64,000 nucleotides of DNA from Clostridiales bacterium (GTDB taxonomy: Bacteria; Bacillota; Clostridia; Saccharofermentanales; Saccharofermentanaceae), in the NCBI GenBank assembly GCA_017545245.1, contig JAFWPB010000065.1, positions 1 to 64,000 of the forward strand, given 5' to 3'. A model generated the notes under the pieces. The model saw only the letters and a list, made by a program, of their open reading frames with translations. It had not been told where the DNA came from and did not search any database. The translations under genes were made by a program, and so were the position numbers. Below are positions 23,442-33,215 of this stretch, piece after piece (position 1 is the first letter of the stretch; every line of letters starts with the position of its first letter).

Positions 23442-25280
23442 TTATACCAGATAGTTATGTGCCTGGCGGTCAAACATTTCTTTGTACTTGCCACCGAGCG
23501 TCATGAGTTCTTCGTGTGTGCCTTGCTCAACAATCTCACCATGCTCGAAAAGGTAGATACGGTCAGCCATGCGGGTCGTAGACAGACGGTGCGAGATGAA
23601 GATGACCGTATTCTCTCCGGCATTCTCGATCAGGTTTTTATTCAGTTTATACTCCGAAACCGGGTCAAGCGCCGAAGAAGGTTCATCAAGGATCGAGATC
23701 GCACGGTCTTCGTTTTTCAGGAACACACGCGAGATGGCAATCTTCTGGCTTTCACCTCCGGAAAGGTTGACACCGTTATCGTCAAATTCACGTGTCAACG
23801 GAGTCTGGATACCTTCAGGAAGTGAGTCGAGCCTTCTCCCGAAATCTGCTTTCTTCAAAGCATGGATCACGTCTTCTTCGTCTTCCTTTTCAGCTTTCCG
23901 GAGCAAGACATTCTCTGCCACTGTAGCCGCATAGATATTGAAATCCTGGAAGACCGCACTGATTTTCTTTCTGTACGCATGCGTGTTGTATTCTCGGATA
24001 TCGTGCTCACCGTATTTGATACTTCCTCCTGTTACATCGTAGAGGCGCATAAGCAGTTTCACGAATGTCGTCTTGCCGGCACCATTTTCGCCAACGATCG
24101 CGATTTTCTCACCAGGATGGATTTCGATCGAGATGTCCTTAAGTGTATCTTTTTCCGTATTCGGGTAACGGAACGACACATGAGAAAGTACGAGCGGCGC
24201 CGATCCTTTTTCCGGAGTAAAACCATCGGCGACTTCAATGTTCGGTTCGTATTCGAGAAGCTTGATAAGCTTATCCCCGTACATGCCGATCACCTGAAAA
24301 TCCACGAGACAGTAATTAATCTCGTTGAGGTTTCTTCTTACGTAGTTTGCAGCGTTATTGGCCGAAGCAACTTCTCCAAGTGCGATCGATTTCACAACTA
24401 ATGCGAGGTAGCCAAGGTAGGCCGGTATCGCAAAGAATGAGAAGACGGTAAAGACAGAGATCCAGTTCACGAGCGAAACCCATGTCAGTGGCGGTCCGTA
24501 GATCCTTCCTTCTTCCGAAGCTTCATCAAGTGCTTCATCGAACTGCTTGCGAAGCGGATCACGGACATCGGTAAGCTTGCATTCTTTCGCAAATTCCGGC
24601 TGGTAGAAGACGCGCTTGCTGTAGTCTGCTTTCCTGAGTTTCTTTCTATACTCTACCCACCATGTGTGGTTGATCTTTTCAATCTTGAAACGGGTCAGGA
24701 GATTGACGATAAAGCCGGCGATCGGGAATACTGCCAGGATCGGATCGATGGTCAGGATCATGGCCGATGCGACAAACAGGGCGACCGCACCGCCGATGAT
24801 CTTACTTACGATCGTTACGGCATCGGCGATCAGTTCATCTGCGCGCTGGGACACGACTGCATAAGTATCGAAGGTCTCCGGATCATCGTAGAAAATCAGG
24901 TCTTTCAGGCTGTTCTTCTCTGCCAGGTCTCTCTGGATCCGGCCGCTTAACGGAATCAGTTTTGCCTTGGCCCATTCATTCAGCAACTGGTGGATCCACT
25001 CGAGGAACACGACCAGTACAAGGGAGATCAGAAGGAGAATGACGATCTCCTTAAACTCCATCTTGCCGGTCAGGCGGTTGATGATCATCTTCAGGATAAA
25101 TGTATCGTTGACGGCCATGCCTGTCAGAAGCAGGATGTTCAATATCATGATCTTCAGGATCAGCGGCTTGTCATATCTGGCCGCATACTTCAAAAGATAC
25201 ATGACGTTACTGATCATCTGGCGGACGGTGATCTTGTTTTCTTTCTTTTTATCTAATCGTCTGGAATCGTTCTTACTCAT
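23442..25280 (-). CDS. ABC exporter subunit, permease-ATPase fusion
   Basis: 612 residues. Six membrane segments fill about residues 35-330, then a complete nucleotide-binding domain: Walker A VGENGAGKTTF, Q-loop VFQDFN, signature LSGGESQ, Walker B ISILDEPSSALDP, H-loop ISHRLS. It overlaps the stop of the partner by 8 bases, so the two form a heterodimer. Such type IV exporters move peptides, lipids or drugs; no precursor peptide gene or export-linked protease is seen beside it. Confidence 0.85.
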   Translation of the reverse strand: MSKNDSRRLDKKKENKITVRQMISNVMYLLKYAARYDKPLILKIMILNILLLTGMAVNDTFILKMIINRLTGKMEFKEIVILLLISLVLVVFLEWIHQLLNEWAKAKLIPLSGRIQRDLAEKNSLKDLIFYDDPETFDTYAVVSQRADELIADAVTIVSKIIGGAVALFVASAMILTIDPILAVFPIAGFIVNLLTRFKIEKINHTWWVEYRKKLRKADYSKRVFYQPEFAKECKLTDVRDPLRKQFDEALDEASEEGRIYGPPLTWVSLVNWISVFTVFSFFAIPAYLGYLALVVKSIALGEVASANNAANYVRRNLNEINYCLVDFQVIGMYGDKLIKLLEYEPNIEVADGFTPEKGSAPLVLSHVSFRYPNTEKDTLKDISIEIHPGEKIAIVGENGAGKTTFVKLLMRLYDVTGGSIKYGEHDIREYNTHAYRKKISAVFQDFNIYAATVAENVLLRKAEKEDEEDVIHALKKADFGRRLDSLPEGIQTPLTREFDDNGVNLSGGESQKIAISRVFLKNEDRAISILDEPSSALDPVSEYKLNKNLIENAGENTVIFISHRLSTTRMADRIYLFEHGEIVEQGTHEELMTLGGKYKEMFDRQAHNYLV

Positions 25281-27099
25281 AGAATGCCTCCGCTCCCTTC
25301 AGCATTTCCTCAGGCAGGCTGTCCTGATAGTTCTCAGCCTGAAGCATGAACATCTCGTAGTAGTTCTGTTTTTGTTCCATCAGTTCTTCGTGCGTACCAT
25401 GTTCGACGACCTGACCATCTTTCATCATGAAGATCTTATCTGCCATTCTTGCCGAAGAAAGGCGGTGGGAAATGAAGACCACTCCACGCCCCTCTGAAAG
25501 ACGCATCATGTTGTTATACATGTTGTACTCGGCCAGAGGATCGAGTGCGGAGGAGGGTTCATCGAGGATGACCATATCCGGCTGCTGGGCAAATACTCTC
25601 GCGATGGCGATCTTCTGTGCCTGACCACCTGACGGGATAAAACCGGTCTCATCAAATTCACGGCTGACGATCGTATCCAGTCCTTTTACCAGACCAGGAT
25701 GATGTACATCGAACTGCGCATTCACAAGTGCTTTTTCCGCCTTATCGTAATCCTCCTGACCGTCCGGACGGCGCATCAGGACATTCTCGACCAGCGGCAT
25801 GGCGAAGACCTGCAGATCCTGGAATACCGTACCGAATCTCTTTCTGTACGCATTGCCGTCGATCTCGTTGATGTCTTTCCCGTTGACAAGGACTTTTCCT
25901 TCCGTAACAGGATACAACCCCATGATCAGCTTGATCAGAGTGGTCTTGCCGGCACCGTTATAGCCGACGATCGCAAGTTTTTCTCCCTTGTTCCAGGAAA
26001 ATGTCACATCGTGGATCGTACTCTTCTCTGCACCCGGATAGGTGAAAGATACATGCTGAAGTTCGATACTTCGGATCTCTCCGGCATCGGGCTTTTTCTC
26101 TTCGACCACGCGGTCGGCTTCCAGGAACTCCTGAAGATTTCGAAAGAGTCTCGACTCATTATTGAGATAGATGCGGTTCTCGACAGCATGCTTGAGCTGG
26201 TCGGTCGAAAACGCCATCGCCGTGATCATGGCAACATAGCTGGAAATGTCTGAAACATCGCCGTTCTTGATGCGGAAGGCAACGTAGAAATACGCGGCGA
26301 TACCGGCTACCACCGAATAACTTCCTTTCATGAGAAAGGAGTAAAAAGCGGACTTCATGCGGTATTTCAGTGAGATCTCACCCATGCGTTCCACCGATTT
26401 TTCCTGCTTATCGAGCATGATCGAATTGATATCGAAAAGGCGGATCTCTGCTGCATATTTTTTCTCATAATAGACGCGCTTGACGTAGTCGGCAGTACGC
26501 TTGTCTCTGGTGATTGCTTTCTCACGGTCATAGTTGCACTTGCCGTTTTTCTTTCCAAAATAAAGACTGACGGCCATCGGAATGATCATAAAGACCAGAA
26601 GGACTGGATCGACCGTCACCACAATGACCAGTGACATGATCGTCGCACCGACATTTCCGATATATACACCCGTCTGGATCGACAGGTCGATGGCCTGCTC
26701 CGCGCATCGGTCCAGAGCCCGCGCATATCTGTCGTAGAATTCCGGAGATTCATAGTCCGAAAGTTTCAGACTATCGGATATGTCCATCACGCGATGAAAG
26801 ATGTGACGGTAAACTTCCGGCATCTTGATCTTTCTATAGGTCTCGTACCAGCCGCAGATAAAGTGGACACAAACATGGCCGGAGCACGCGATGATCAGGA
26901 ACCAGAACAGCTTGCTGTACTCGATATTTCTTTCGATACAGTTAAAGATATACTTTGTGAGATAAACAAAAAAGAATACGTAGAAGATCTGCTCGATCGA
27001 GTTCTTGAAAAGCGTAAAAACCAGAAGCAGTTTATCCGCTTGCCAAACTTGTTTCAATGCATATTTCAATTGTTTGAACGTACTTGGTTTTTTCCGCAT
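25273..27099 (-). CDS. ABC exporter subunit, permease-ATPase fusion (partner)
   Basis: 608 residues from ATG 27099 (GGGGGAG upstream). Membrane segments lie at about 25-330. The ATPase has Walker A VGYNGAGKTTL, Walker B DMVILDEPSSALDP and H-loop ISHRLS; its signature is PSGGQAQ instead of LSGGQ. One slightly altered signature is common in heterodimeric exporters with one strong and one weak ATP site. Note the second subunit keeps LSGGE. First gene of the exporter-PfkB-PurM run. Confidence 0.85.
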   Translation of the reverse strand: MRKKPSTFKQLKYALKQVWQADKLLLVFTLFKNSIEQIFYVFFFVYLTKYIFNCIERNIEYSKLFWFLIIACSGHVCVHFICGWYETYRKIKMPEVYRHIFHRVMDISDSLKLSDYESPEFYDRYARALDRCAEQAIDLSIQTGVYIGNVGATIMSLVIVVTVDPVLLVFMIIPMAVSLYFGKKNGKCNYDREKAITRDKRTADYVKRVYYEKKYAAEIRLFDINSIMLDKQEKSVERMGEISLKYRMKSAFYSFLMKGSYSVVAGIAAYFYVAFRIKNGDVSDISSYVAMITAMAFSTDQLKHAVENRIYLNNESRLFRNLQEFLEADRVVEEKKPDAGEIRSIELQHVSFTYPGAEKSTIHDVTFSWNKGEKLAIVGYNGAGKTTLIKLIMGLYPVTEGKVLVNGKDINEIDGNAYRKRFGTVFQDLQVFAMPLVENVLMRRPDGQEDYDKAEKALVNAQFDVHHPGLVKGLDTIVSREFDETGFIPSGGQAQKIAIARVFAQQPDMVILDEPSSALDPLAEYNMYNNMMRLSEGRGVVFISHRLSSARMADKIFMMKDGQVVEHGTHEELMEQKQNYYEMFMLQAENYQDSLPEEMLKGAEAFYE

Positions 27100-27184
27100 G
27101 TTTTTTCTCCCCCAAAATGATGTAAATATATTACCACTCTTTACTGAAAAAACACGTGCATTATACCAACAGGACAACAATCCA

Positions 27185-28207
27185 TTACACGTCTATACGA
27201 CCTGCGATGATCTCCTTATAATCCGCAAGATTCTTCCTAAGAAGATTCGGTGTATCAAGTCCATATGGGCATCTCGTTTTACAAAGACCGCAGTCGATGC
27301 AGTCCTCGATTCTCCCCATTTCCTTCTGCCAGAATTCGCCTTTGAAATTCTCGGATGGTGCACGCCGGATCAATTGGGACATTCTTGCACACTGGCTGAT
27401 CTGGATCCCTACCGTACAAGGCATGCAGTATCCGCATCCGCGGCAGAAATCGCCAAGCAGGTTCTTCCTGTCTTCTTCGATAAAAGCACTGATCTCCGGC
27501 GTCATCTCTGCTTCTTCTTTAAAGAAAGAAAGCCACTGCGCAAGCTCTGTTTCTCTCTGGATTCCCCAGATTGGCAGCGCTTCATACTGGCTCATAAACG
27601 CCATGCACGCCTGACTGTTGGTAAGAAGTCCGCCCGCAAGTCCTTTCATCGCGATAAAGCCCATACCGGCCTCTTCACAGGACTTCACCAAAGAGATATC
27701 CCTGTCCGATGCCAGGTAGGAAAATGGAAACTGCAGCGTCTCATACAGTCCGCTCTTTACGATTTCTTCCGCCACGCCGATCAGGTGTGCGGTGATACCA
27801 ATATGACGGATCTTCCCCTGCTTTTTAGCTTCCAGCATCGCTTCATACATACCCGTACCGTCATCCGGCGCGAAGCACTTCTTGACACAGTGGAACTGAT
27901 AAATATCCAGATAATCTGTCTGAAGATTAGTAAGGGTCGTATCCAGATCCTCACGGAACTTTTCCGGCGTCGTCGCCATTGTTTTCGATGCGATGAAGAC
28001 TTTGTCGCGCATGCCGTAAAAGGCCTCGCCCACCTTCACTTCACTGTCTGAATATGCACGGGCCGTATCAAAGAAAGTCATGCCTCCTTCGTAGGCGCCA
28101 CGAAGAAGTTTCACTGCTTCTTCCTGACTGACGCGCTGGATCGGTAATGCTCCAAAAGCATTCTGCGGTGTAGTGATTCCTGTTTTTCCCAGTGTGATCT
28201 TTTTCAT
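27185..28207 (-). CDS. Aldo/keto reductase with C-terminal 4Fe-4S domain
   Basis: 340 residues from ATG 28207 (GAGGG upstream). The aldo/keto barrel has the tetrad Asp and Tyr in FFDTARAYSDSE, Lys in ASKT and His in YQFHCV. After residue about 270 come two cysteine clusters, CRGCGYCMPC and CIDCGLCKTRCPYGLD, typical of this ferredoxin-fused clade. It probably couples NAD(P)H-dependent carbonyl reduction to iron-sulphur electron transfer in an anaerobe. Substrate unknown. Confidence 0.85.
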   Translation of the reverse strand: MKKITLGKTGITTPQNAFGALPIQRVSQEEAVKLLRGAYEGGMTFFDTARAYSDSEVKVGEAFYGMRDKVFIASKTMATTPEKFREDLDTTLTNLQTDYLDIYQFHCVKKCFAPDDGTGMYEAMLEAKKQGKIRHIGITAHLIGVAEEIVKSGLYETLQFPFSYLASDRDISLVKSCEEAGMGFIAMKGLAGGLLTNSQACMAFMSQYEALPIWGIQRETELAQWLSFFKEEAEMTPEISAFIEEDRKNLLGDFCRGCGYCMPCTVGIQISQCARMSQLIRRAPSENFKGEFWQKEMGRIEDCIDCGLCKTRCPYGLDTPNLLRKNLADYKEIIAGRIDV

Positions 28208-28259
28208 AGCCGTACCCTCAAAGCTGTTGCACAAAAACTCGTCTTTTTTATTGTAACAC

Positions 28260-29141
28260 TTAACTCATCAGGTCAAAAAGACTCGGCTGTGTGTATTTTT
28301 CCGGTAGGTCCATAAGATACCGGAAACAATCCTCCGCTTTATAAAGGATCCCGTGTTCCTTGCACGTTGTAATAAAAAGCTCCATCAGTTCAGGAGAATT
28401 CGGGCTGGCCAGTTCATAGGCATTTCCGTATGTCTTTATATATCTTTCTTTCATTCCGGGGAAGTGTTTATCCAATGCTGCATAGAAATACTCGCGGTCA
28501 CCTTCGCGCATGGTCACACCCATTCCCATGCAGATGATTCCTTTGACGCCGAGCCTCACGCATGCATCAAGAAGCGGCCGGATATTCTCGATCGTATCGT
28601 TAATGAAAGGAAGGATCGGGGTCAGCCACACGACCATCGGAATGCCTCTCTCCTGCATCTTTTCCAGCACCTCGATGCGGCGCTTGGTATTACACACATT
28701 GGGTTCGAGGATCTTGCAAAGGTCGTCATCGTATGTGGTCAGCGTCATCTGCACCACACACTTGGCAGTCTGGTTGATTCTATCAAGAAGATCGATGTCC
28801 CGCAATATCCGGTCGGACTTGGTTTGCACGGCCGCGCCGAAACCATACTTCAATATAATCTCCAGACACTTTCTCGTCAGGCCGAGTTTTTCTTCACAAT
28901 GCATGTACGGATCTGACATGGAACCCGTACCGATCATGCACTTTTTGCGCTTGCTCCGAAGTGCTTTTTCCAGAAGATCCGGCGCATTCTGCTTGACTTC
29001 AATATCTTCAAACTCATGGGTAAATTGATAACAGGTACTCCGGCTGTCACAATAGATACAGCCATGCGAACACCCGCGGTAGATATTCATACCGGTCCCG
29101 TTATTGCTGGTCAGTATTCCCTTGGCATCAACGAAATGCAT
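28260..29141 (-). CDS. SPL-family-like radical SAM protein
   Basis: 293 residues. The 4Fe-4S site is CSHGCIYC (C-x3-C-x2-C) near residue 25, preceded by MNIYRGC, as in the short radical SAM proteins related to spore photoproduct lyase. The rest is a partial TIM barrel (VVQMTLTTYDDD, MVVWLTPILPFIND). No extra cysteine domain is present. GGAGACG precedes the ATG. Reaction unknown; a DNA-repair role is only a family hint. Confidence 0.8.
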   Translation of the reverse strand: MHFVDAKGILTSNNGTGMNIYRGCSHGCIYCDSRSTCYQFTHEFEDIEVKQNAPDLLEKALRSKRKKCMIGTGSMSDPYMHCEEKLGLTRKCLEIILKYGFGAAVQTKSDRILRDIDLLDRINQTAKCVVQMTLTTYDDDLCKILEPNVCNTKRRIEVLEKMQERGIPMVVWLTPILPFINDTIENIRPLLDACVRLGVKGIICMGMGVTMREGDREYFYAALDKHFPGMKERYIKTYGNAYELASPNSPELMELFITTCKEHGILYKAEDCFRYLMDLPEKYTQPSLFDLMS

Positions 29142-29167
29142 CGCGTCTCCTTTTTCCCATCACAGAA

Positions 29168-29875
29168 TCACCAGGTCACGTTCTCCATGACATTATGTCT
29201 CTTCTTTCCGCCCTCAGAAGCCACACTGATCGACTCCACGCGGTGTTCTTTGTTCATGGTGAGATGGTAATAGCATTCGCTTTCCTTGGCAGCATCTTTT
29301 GGCTTTTCCGTACAGCAATAGATGGTGATCAGGCAGATCTCGTCTCTGTCTTTGGCGATGTCGAGCATCTTCCCGGCCATCTCCTCCTCCAAAAGGAAGT
29401 TCCCGTCTTCTTTGATCAGCGTGACCTTCACCTGCCTGAACTGCACATACTCTTCAACATATTCTTCGGCGGAGTAATCTCTGGCCGGCGAATACGGATC
29501 GATGGGATCATACTCGATCTTGAAAGAATCACACTCAAACAAGCCATCAAAGTACTCTTCTATGTATTCTTCCTCATCCTCCCGATAGCGGATATGGTTA
29601 TAGTTCGACATGAGAAGACCATTCACTTTTTTCACCAGGATCTCTTCGTTTGGATACTCTTTTGATTTGGCACGGGCAACGTCATATCGCTCACCATTTT
29701 CGCCTGTAAGAGGTCCAATATATTCGAATTTATCATCCGAATACACCTGGCCAAGCTTATTGATCCATAGCTTCTGCTGCGTTTTTTCCTGTTGTGACAT
29801 GCATCCGCAAAGCAGGCATGCGACGAGGCATATTGCCGTGGCAAAAGCACTTGTCTTTCGAGTAAGTCTTGTCAT
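29168..29875 (-). CDS. Hypothetical lipoprotein
   Basis: 235 residues with a signal ending in LLCGC25. The exported part is acidic (several DEEEYIEEY runs) and predicted alpha/beta, with no recognised domain. GGAAGAG precedes the ATG. Neighbours on both sides are cytoplasmic and on the same strand, so there is no contextual clue to its role. Confidence 0.65.
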   Translation of the reverse strand: MTRLTRKTSAFATAICLVACLLCGCMSQQEKTQQKLWINKLGQVYSDDKFEYIGPLTGENGERYDVARAKSKEYPNEEILVKKVNGLLMSNYNHIRYREDEEEYIEEYFDGLFECDSFKIEYDPIDPYSPARDYSAEEYVEEYVQFRQVKVTLIKEDGNFLLEEEMAGKMLDIAKDRDEICLITIYCCTEKPKDAAKESECYYHLTMNKEHRVESISVASEGGKKRHNVMENVTW

Positions 29876-29901
29876 ATGTTTCTCTTCCTTGCTTTCTCTT
29901 C

Positions 29902-30336
29902 TTATAGGCCCTGGTAGAACGCCGTTTTTGTCTCCCTCTCGTAGCCGGCTCTTTCATAGAAGCGAAGCGTCGTTTCTTTCTTTGAGCCGGTCAGAAGAAA
30001 GATCTTGTAGCAGTCTTCTTTTCTCGCCAGGTCACGTGCATAGTCCAGGCACTCGGTCGCATATCCTTTTCCGCGGTAATTCTCATTCGTCACCACGTTT
30101 TCCACAAAAGCGTACGGGCGCACACCGTGCGTAAGGTTAGGAATAATAAGACATGTGCAGGAAGACACGATCTTTCCATCGATCTCGTTAACGATGATAT
30201 GATAGTTCGTATCGTTCATAATGTAATCCCACGTCTCCTGAAGTTTCGCATTCCTTTCCGGAATACACGTCTCATGCAGATAAAGATACAACTCCAGCAT
30301 GCCATCCAGATCTTTCTGATTTGCTTCACGTACCAT
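29902..30336 (-). CDS. GNAT-family N-acetyltransferase
   Basis: 144 residues, a minimal GNAT domain. The acetyl-CoA loop is visible as NYRGKGYATECLDYA (R/Q-x-x-G-x-G/A), followed by FLLTGSKKETTLRFYERAGYE, the usual last motif. AGGAG precedes the ATG. First of four GNAT genes within 5 kb. The acceptor is unknown. Confidence 0.8.
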   Translation of the reverse strand: MVREANQKDLDGMLELYLYLHETCIPERNAKLQETWDYIMNDTNYHIIVNEIDGKIVSSCTCLIIPNLTHGVRPYAFVENVVTNENYRGKGYATECLDYARDLARKEDCYKIFLLTGSKKETTLRFYERAGYERETKTAFYQGL

Positions 30337-30347
30337 ATGCTTTTCTC

Positions 30348-30896
30348 CTATCGGATCGTATCGATCCAGTACCGCTTCATGATGCTTCCGTCCACTTCGA
30401 TCGTCTTTTCGAAAACACCACCGTTACTTAAGATCGTCTTCTCACTGGCCAGGTTGTCTGCATCGCAGGTGACCAGCATTTTCTCTATTCCCAGTTCACG
30501 GGCTTTTTCAATATTCAGGCGAAGTATCTCCGAAGCATATCCTTTTCCACGCTCGGAAGGACGAACGGAATATCCGCAGTGTCCGCCCCAGGTGCCAAGG
30601 ATCGGGTGGTCAATGTGATGACGAAGATCGATCACACCCACTACCCTTTCATCTTTTTCCCGAACAGCAAGAAACATATGCGAGGGCACTTCCACGCCCG
30701 TCTCTTTGCACGTAGCTTCGTCCTTTCGGAGCTGACAGATCCGGATCCACTCTTCCGCGGACGATGCAGTATCCAAAGACATGCACCCGGCAAAACGGTC
30801 CTCATTGTCGGCATCAAAATCAAGGATCTCCTGACGGAAATCCCATATCTGCCCGGCAAAATGATTATTCGGTTCAATCAGTTCGATGCTGTCCAT
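30348..30896 (-). CDS. GNAT-family N-acetyltransferase
   Basis: 182 residues. Acetyl-CoA loop RPSERGKGYASEIL and motif ADNLASEKTILSNGGVFE place it with the GNATs that acetylate small amines or protein N-termini. AGAG is the only Shine-Dalgarno-like sequence. It ends 11 bases before the next GNAT start. Confidence 0.8.
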   Translation of the reverse strand: MDSIELIEPNNHFAGQIWDFRQEILDFDADNEDRFAGCMSLDTASSAEEWIRICQLRKDEATCKETGVEVPSHMFLAVREKDERVVGVIDLRHHIDHPILGTWGGHCGYSVRPSERGKGYASEILRLNIEKARELGIEKMLVTCDADNLASEKTILSNGGVFEKTIEVDGSIMKRYWIDTIR

Positions 30897-30909
30897 TTTC
30901 TCTATACTT

Positions 30910-31314
30910 TCAGCCTTTCAGAATTTCCGCCACCACTTTGATCACGTGATTTGCCGCATCCATGGTCCCGCAGGTTGCCGACACGGTATCTTCACTCATC
31001 TCCGTGACATCTTCCATGTTTCCATGATCCTGGGCGCCACCGATCTGACCCGGCTTTGGCGCCATGCTCACGATGATCTTCTTGGGCTGTGCATCCACAT
31101 ACACATAGTTCACGTCATGCGCCAGAGGATAGACAATGACCTCTCGTTCTTTTCCAAAAGCCCGAATCCATCCCATCTTCGGCTTGCCATACGGCAGGTC
31201 TTCCTGAAGAAGACGTGCAAGCATCTTCTCATTATCCCATCCCTGCGTATTCTTAAAAGATTTATACCCGTATGTCGAGTCCTGACGATCAAGTAAAAAA
31301 TCCAGTAATCCCAT
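30910..31314 (-). CDS. Hypothetical protein
   Basis: 134 residues from ATG 31314 (GGAGG 7 bases upstream); an earlier frame start at 31344 has no site. It begins MGLLDFLLD and contains alternating strands and turns (EVIVYPLAHDVNYVYVD). No signal peptide, membrane segment or known motif. It starts 14 bases before the GNAT pair, so probably lies in that transcript. Confidence 0.6.
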   Translation of the reverse strand: MGLLDFLLDRQDSTYGYKSFKNTQGWDNEKMLARLLQEDLPYGKPKMGWIRAFGKEREVIVYPLAHDVNYVYVDAQPKKIIVSMAPKPGQIGGAQDHGNMEDVTEMSEDTVSATCGTMDAANHVIKVVAEILKG

Positions 31315-31380
31315 ATCTGCGCCTCCATAGCTTTCTGAGAGCATTATACTCTTCTTTTTATCTCCTGATTGTCTATTACG

Positions 31381-32232
31381 TTACTCTCTTTCCTCGCAGA
31401 AAATTCCGGTCAAAAGCGGCGCGGAAAAGCGATTTGTGAATAACTCACATTTGCAAAGAAAAGAGAAGTAGATGTGTCTTCCCTGGCGGCTCAAGGATTC
31501 ATAGTTCCCCTGTCCTTTTGCCAGGATGACATCTGCCTGATCTAATGCCTGTTTTGTTTCGTCAGGAAGCATCGTATAGACAGTACCCGCAATCGGAAGA
31601 CCATTCCCGATGACATGGGCTACGCGGTCAAGACCGACAGTTTTCGCATCTTCCAGAGTTGCATCGTTCAGTACTTCTTCACCGCGCACCAGGACCGTAA
31701 CAGCAAGATCCGGGAAACGCTTCCTTAGTTGCTCGAGGAAGAGCTTGTCCAGGACGATCTCGCCGCAGTTATCCGCGATGAGAAGAAATCTTCTGGCCTT
31801 CTCGCAATCCGCAAGAAAATGGCAGATCACCTCTTCTTCCTCCGGACGGTTCTGCACGTTTTCGAAAAGCTCCATCAGTGTCTCTTCTTTTATGACGTTC
31901 ATGGCAGCCACATCGATATAGTTGCCGATCCGTGCATAAAGCAGCGCCTGAAGAAGCGGATCCTTCGCGGCCTCGATCTTTTCACGGAAAGACTGCTCCA
32001 TGGAAAGCAAAAGGTCATTGTATTTCTTCTTGACCTCGCTGTAAGAAGATTTCTTCCCGAAGCGTTTCTCGTATTCGAGATTGAAAAGATACACCAGATA
32101 CGGCGATGTATCCTCCGGCTTTCGGGTCTCGATGATCTCCTTCACTCTCGCAAGATAAGAAGAGTCACTGCAACGGTGCGCCTGCTTATCGTAAAGGCAT
32201 TCTGCGCAGCTTTCAATGATTCGCATTTCCAT
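31381..32232 (-). CDS. DUF89 metal-dependent phosphatase
   Basis: 283 residues from ATG 32232, which has AGGAG 6 bases upstream; a GTG at 32250 overlapping the previous stop is weaker. DUF89 (damage-control phosphatase) signatures are clear: ADNCGEIVLDKL, RGEEVLNDATLEDA and DVILAKGQGNYESL, with the Asp/Asn metal ligands intact. Family members dephosphorylate damaged or excess sugar phosphates such as fructose 1-phosphate. C-x2-C near the start (CAEC) may bind metal. Probably housekeeping repair. Confidence 0.85.
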   Translation of the reverse strand: MEMRIIESCAECLYDKQAHRCSDSSYLARVKEIIETRKPEDTSPYLVYLFNLEYEKRFGKKSSYSEVKKKYNDLLLSMEQSFREKIEAAKDPLLQALLYARIGNYIDVAAMNVIKEETLMELFENVQNRPEEEEVICHFLADCEKARRFLLIADNCGEIVLDKLFLEQLRKRFPDLAVTVLVRGEEVLNDATLEDAKTVGLDRVAHVIGNGLPIAGTVYTMLPDETKQALDQADVILAKGQGNYESLSRQGRHIYFSFLCKCELFTNRFSAPLLTGIFCEERE

Positions 32233-32246
32233 GTTATTCTCCTGAT

Positions 32247-32627
32247 TCACACCATTTTTCCGTCTTCTACACGAACCGCGATCTGCCAGTCGTCTTCGTA
32301 CACGATGTTGCCGACGAAGTTGGTATAGACGATATCGTAGGGCTGCTCGTATTTATCCATAAGGGCCTCTGCCGGTGCGATCTTTTCGAGCATCTCTTTC
32401 GTGGTCTCGGTCTTAAAGAAAGTAATGACCGTTTCTCCATTCTGACATGGAACCGGTTCCGGAAGGTTCTCCTTAAACCAATCGTCGATGTCGCGGAAAA
32501 GCTTCTCGTCCTCAGGGGACATGCCGCCATTTTGAATCAAGCGCCAGCCCATAGCAAAGATTCCTCTCGGGTACTGGGTTCTATACGCATTTTCTCTACC
32601 CTGGATTCGTACAAATTTACACGTCAT
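32247..32627 (-). CDS. Hypothetical protein upstream of DUF89
   Basis: 126 residues, AGGAGG 6 bases before the ATG. No signal peptide. Contains the aromatic segment YRTQYPRGIFAMGWRLI, then an acidic helix, then ITFFKTETTKEMLEKIAPAEALM. Its stop overlaps the optional GTG start of DUF89. I do not recognise the family. Confidence 0.65.
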   Translation of the reverse strand: MTCKFVRIQGRENAYRTQYPRGIFAMGWRLIQNGGMSPEDEKLFRDIDDWFKENLPEPVPCQNGETVITFFKTETTKEMLEKIAPAEALMDKYEQPYDIVYTNFVGNIVYEDDWQIAVRVEDGKMV

Positions 32628-32642
32628 TTTTTTCCTCCTATT

Positions 32643-33215
32643 TTACAAATCAAGATACCAGATAAACTGGATCTCGTCTCTCGTTTCCGGATCAGTGTAG
32701 TAGGCATAGGCATCCATCTTACCCAGCAGCGCGCCCTGTTTCTTATAGAAATAACAGGCTGTAACATTGTTATTCTGGCATTCGATGATCATCTGCTTAT
32801 AGCCGTCCGCCTGCGCTCCGGCCTTCGCCATATCGAAAAGCTTCTGCCCGATCCCCTGATGCTTATATCCATCCGCCACACGGATGTCCCACAGGACACA
32901 TGCATCTGTTCTTCCATTCAACATGTAGTTATTCTCGGTCGTACCTGCAACTGTCGCCGCACCCACCGGGGTTTCTCCGTCAAATGCCATATAGAAGCGC
33001 CAGTTACTGATATCGAACATCTTCTCGTACTCTGACGCGCGCTCATAGACACTCAGGTCTTTGACATGCGGCGTAACCGGTACTTCCTCCAAAAGCAAGC
33101 CTCCCAGACCGTTGTCCACGCGCTTGATCCGGTATTCTGATTTTACTTCCACATTCTGTGTGACCTGATCGTACATCTCGAAACAGGTCTTATCCATCTC
33201 TTTAAACGTTACCAT
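32643..33215 (-). CDS. GNAT acetyltransferase, streptothricin-acetyltransferase-like
   Basis: 190 residues from ATG 33215; the ATG overlaps the stop of the upstream gene (ATGGTAA). The acetyl-CoA loop is GYKHQGIGQKLF, followed by IIECQNNNVTACYFYKKQGALL; the layout with YNMLNGRTDACVLWDIRV resembles streptothricin-type acetyltransferases. Resistance is not implied: these proteins are widespread with unknown natural substrates. Confidence 0.8.
   Translation of the reverse strand: MVTFKEMDKTCFEMYDQVTQNVEVKSEYRIKRVDNGLGGLLLEEVPVTPHVKDLSVYERASEYEKMFDISNWRFYMAFDGETPVGAATVAGTTENNYMLNGRTDACVLWDIRVADGYKHQGIGQKLFDMAKAGAQADGYKQMIIECQNNNVTACYFYKKQGALLGKMDAYAYYTDPETRDEIQFIWYLDL

Noticed and set aside
25273..29141. 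Exporter plus radical SAM as a peptide natural-product cluster
   Set aside because: No precursor peptide frame is seen, the radical SAM protein is of the short SPL-like type without a SPASM extension, and an unrelated reductase lies between.
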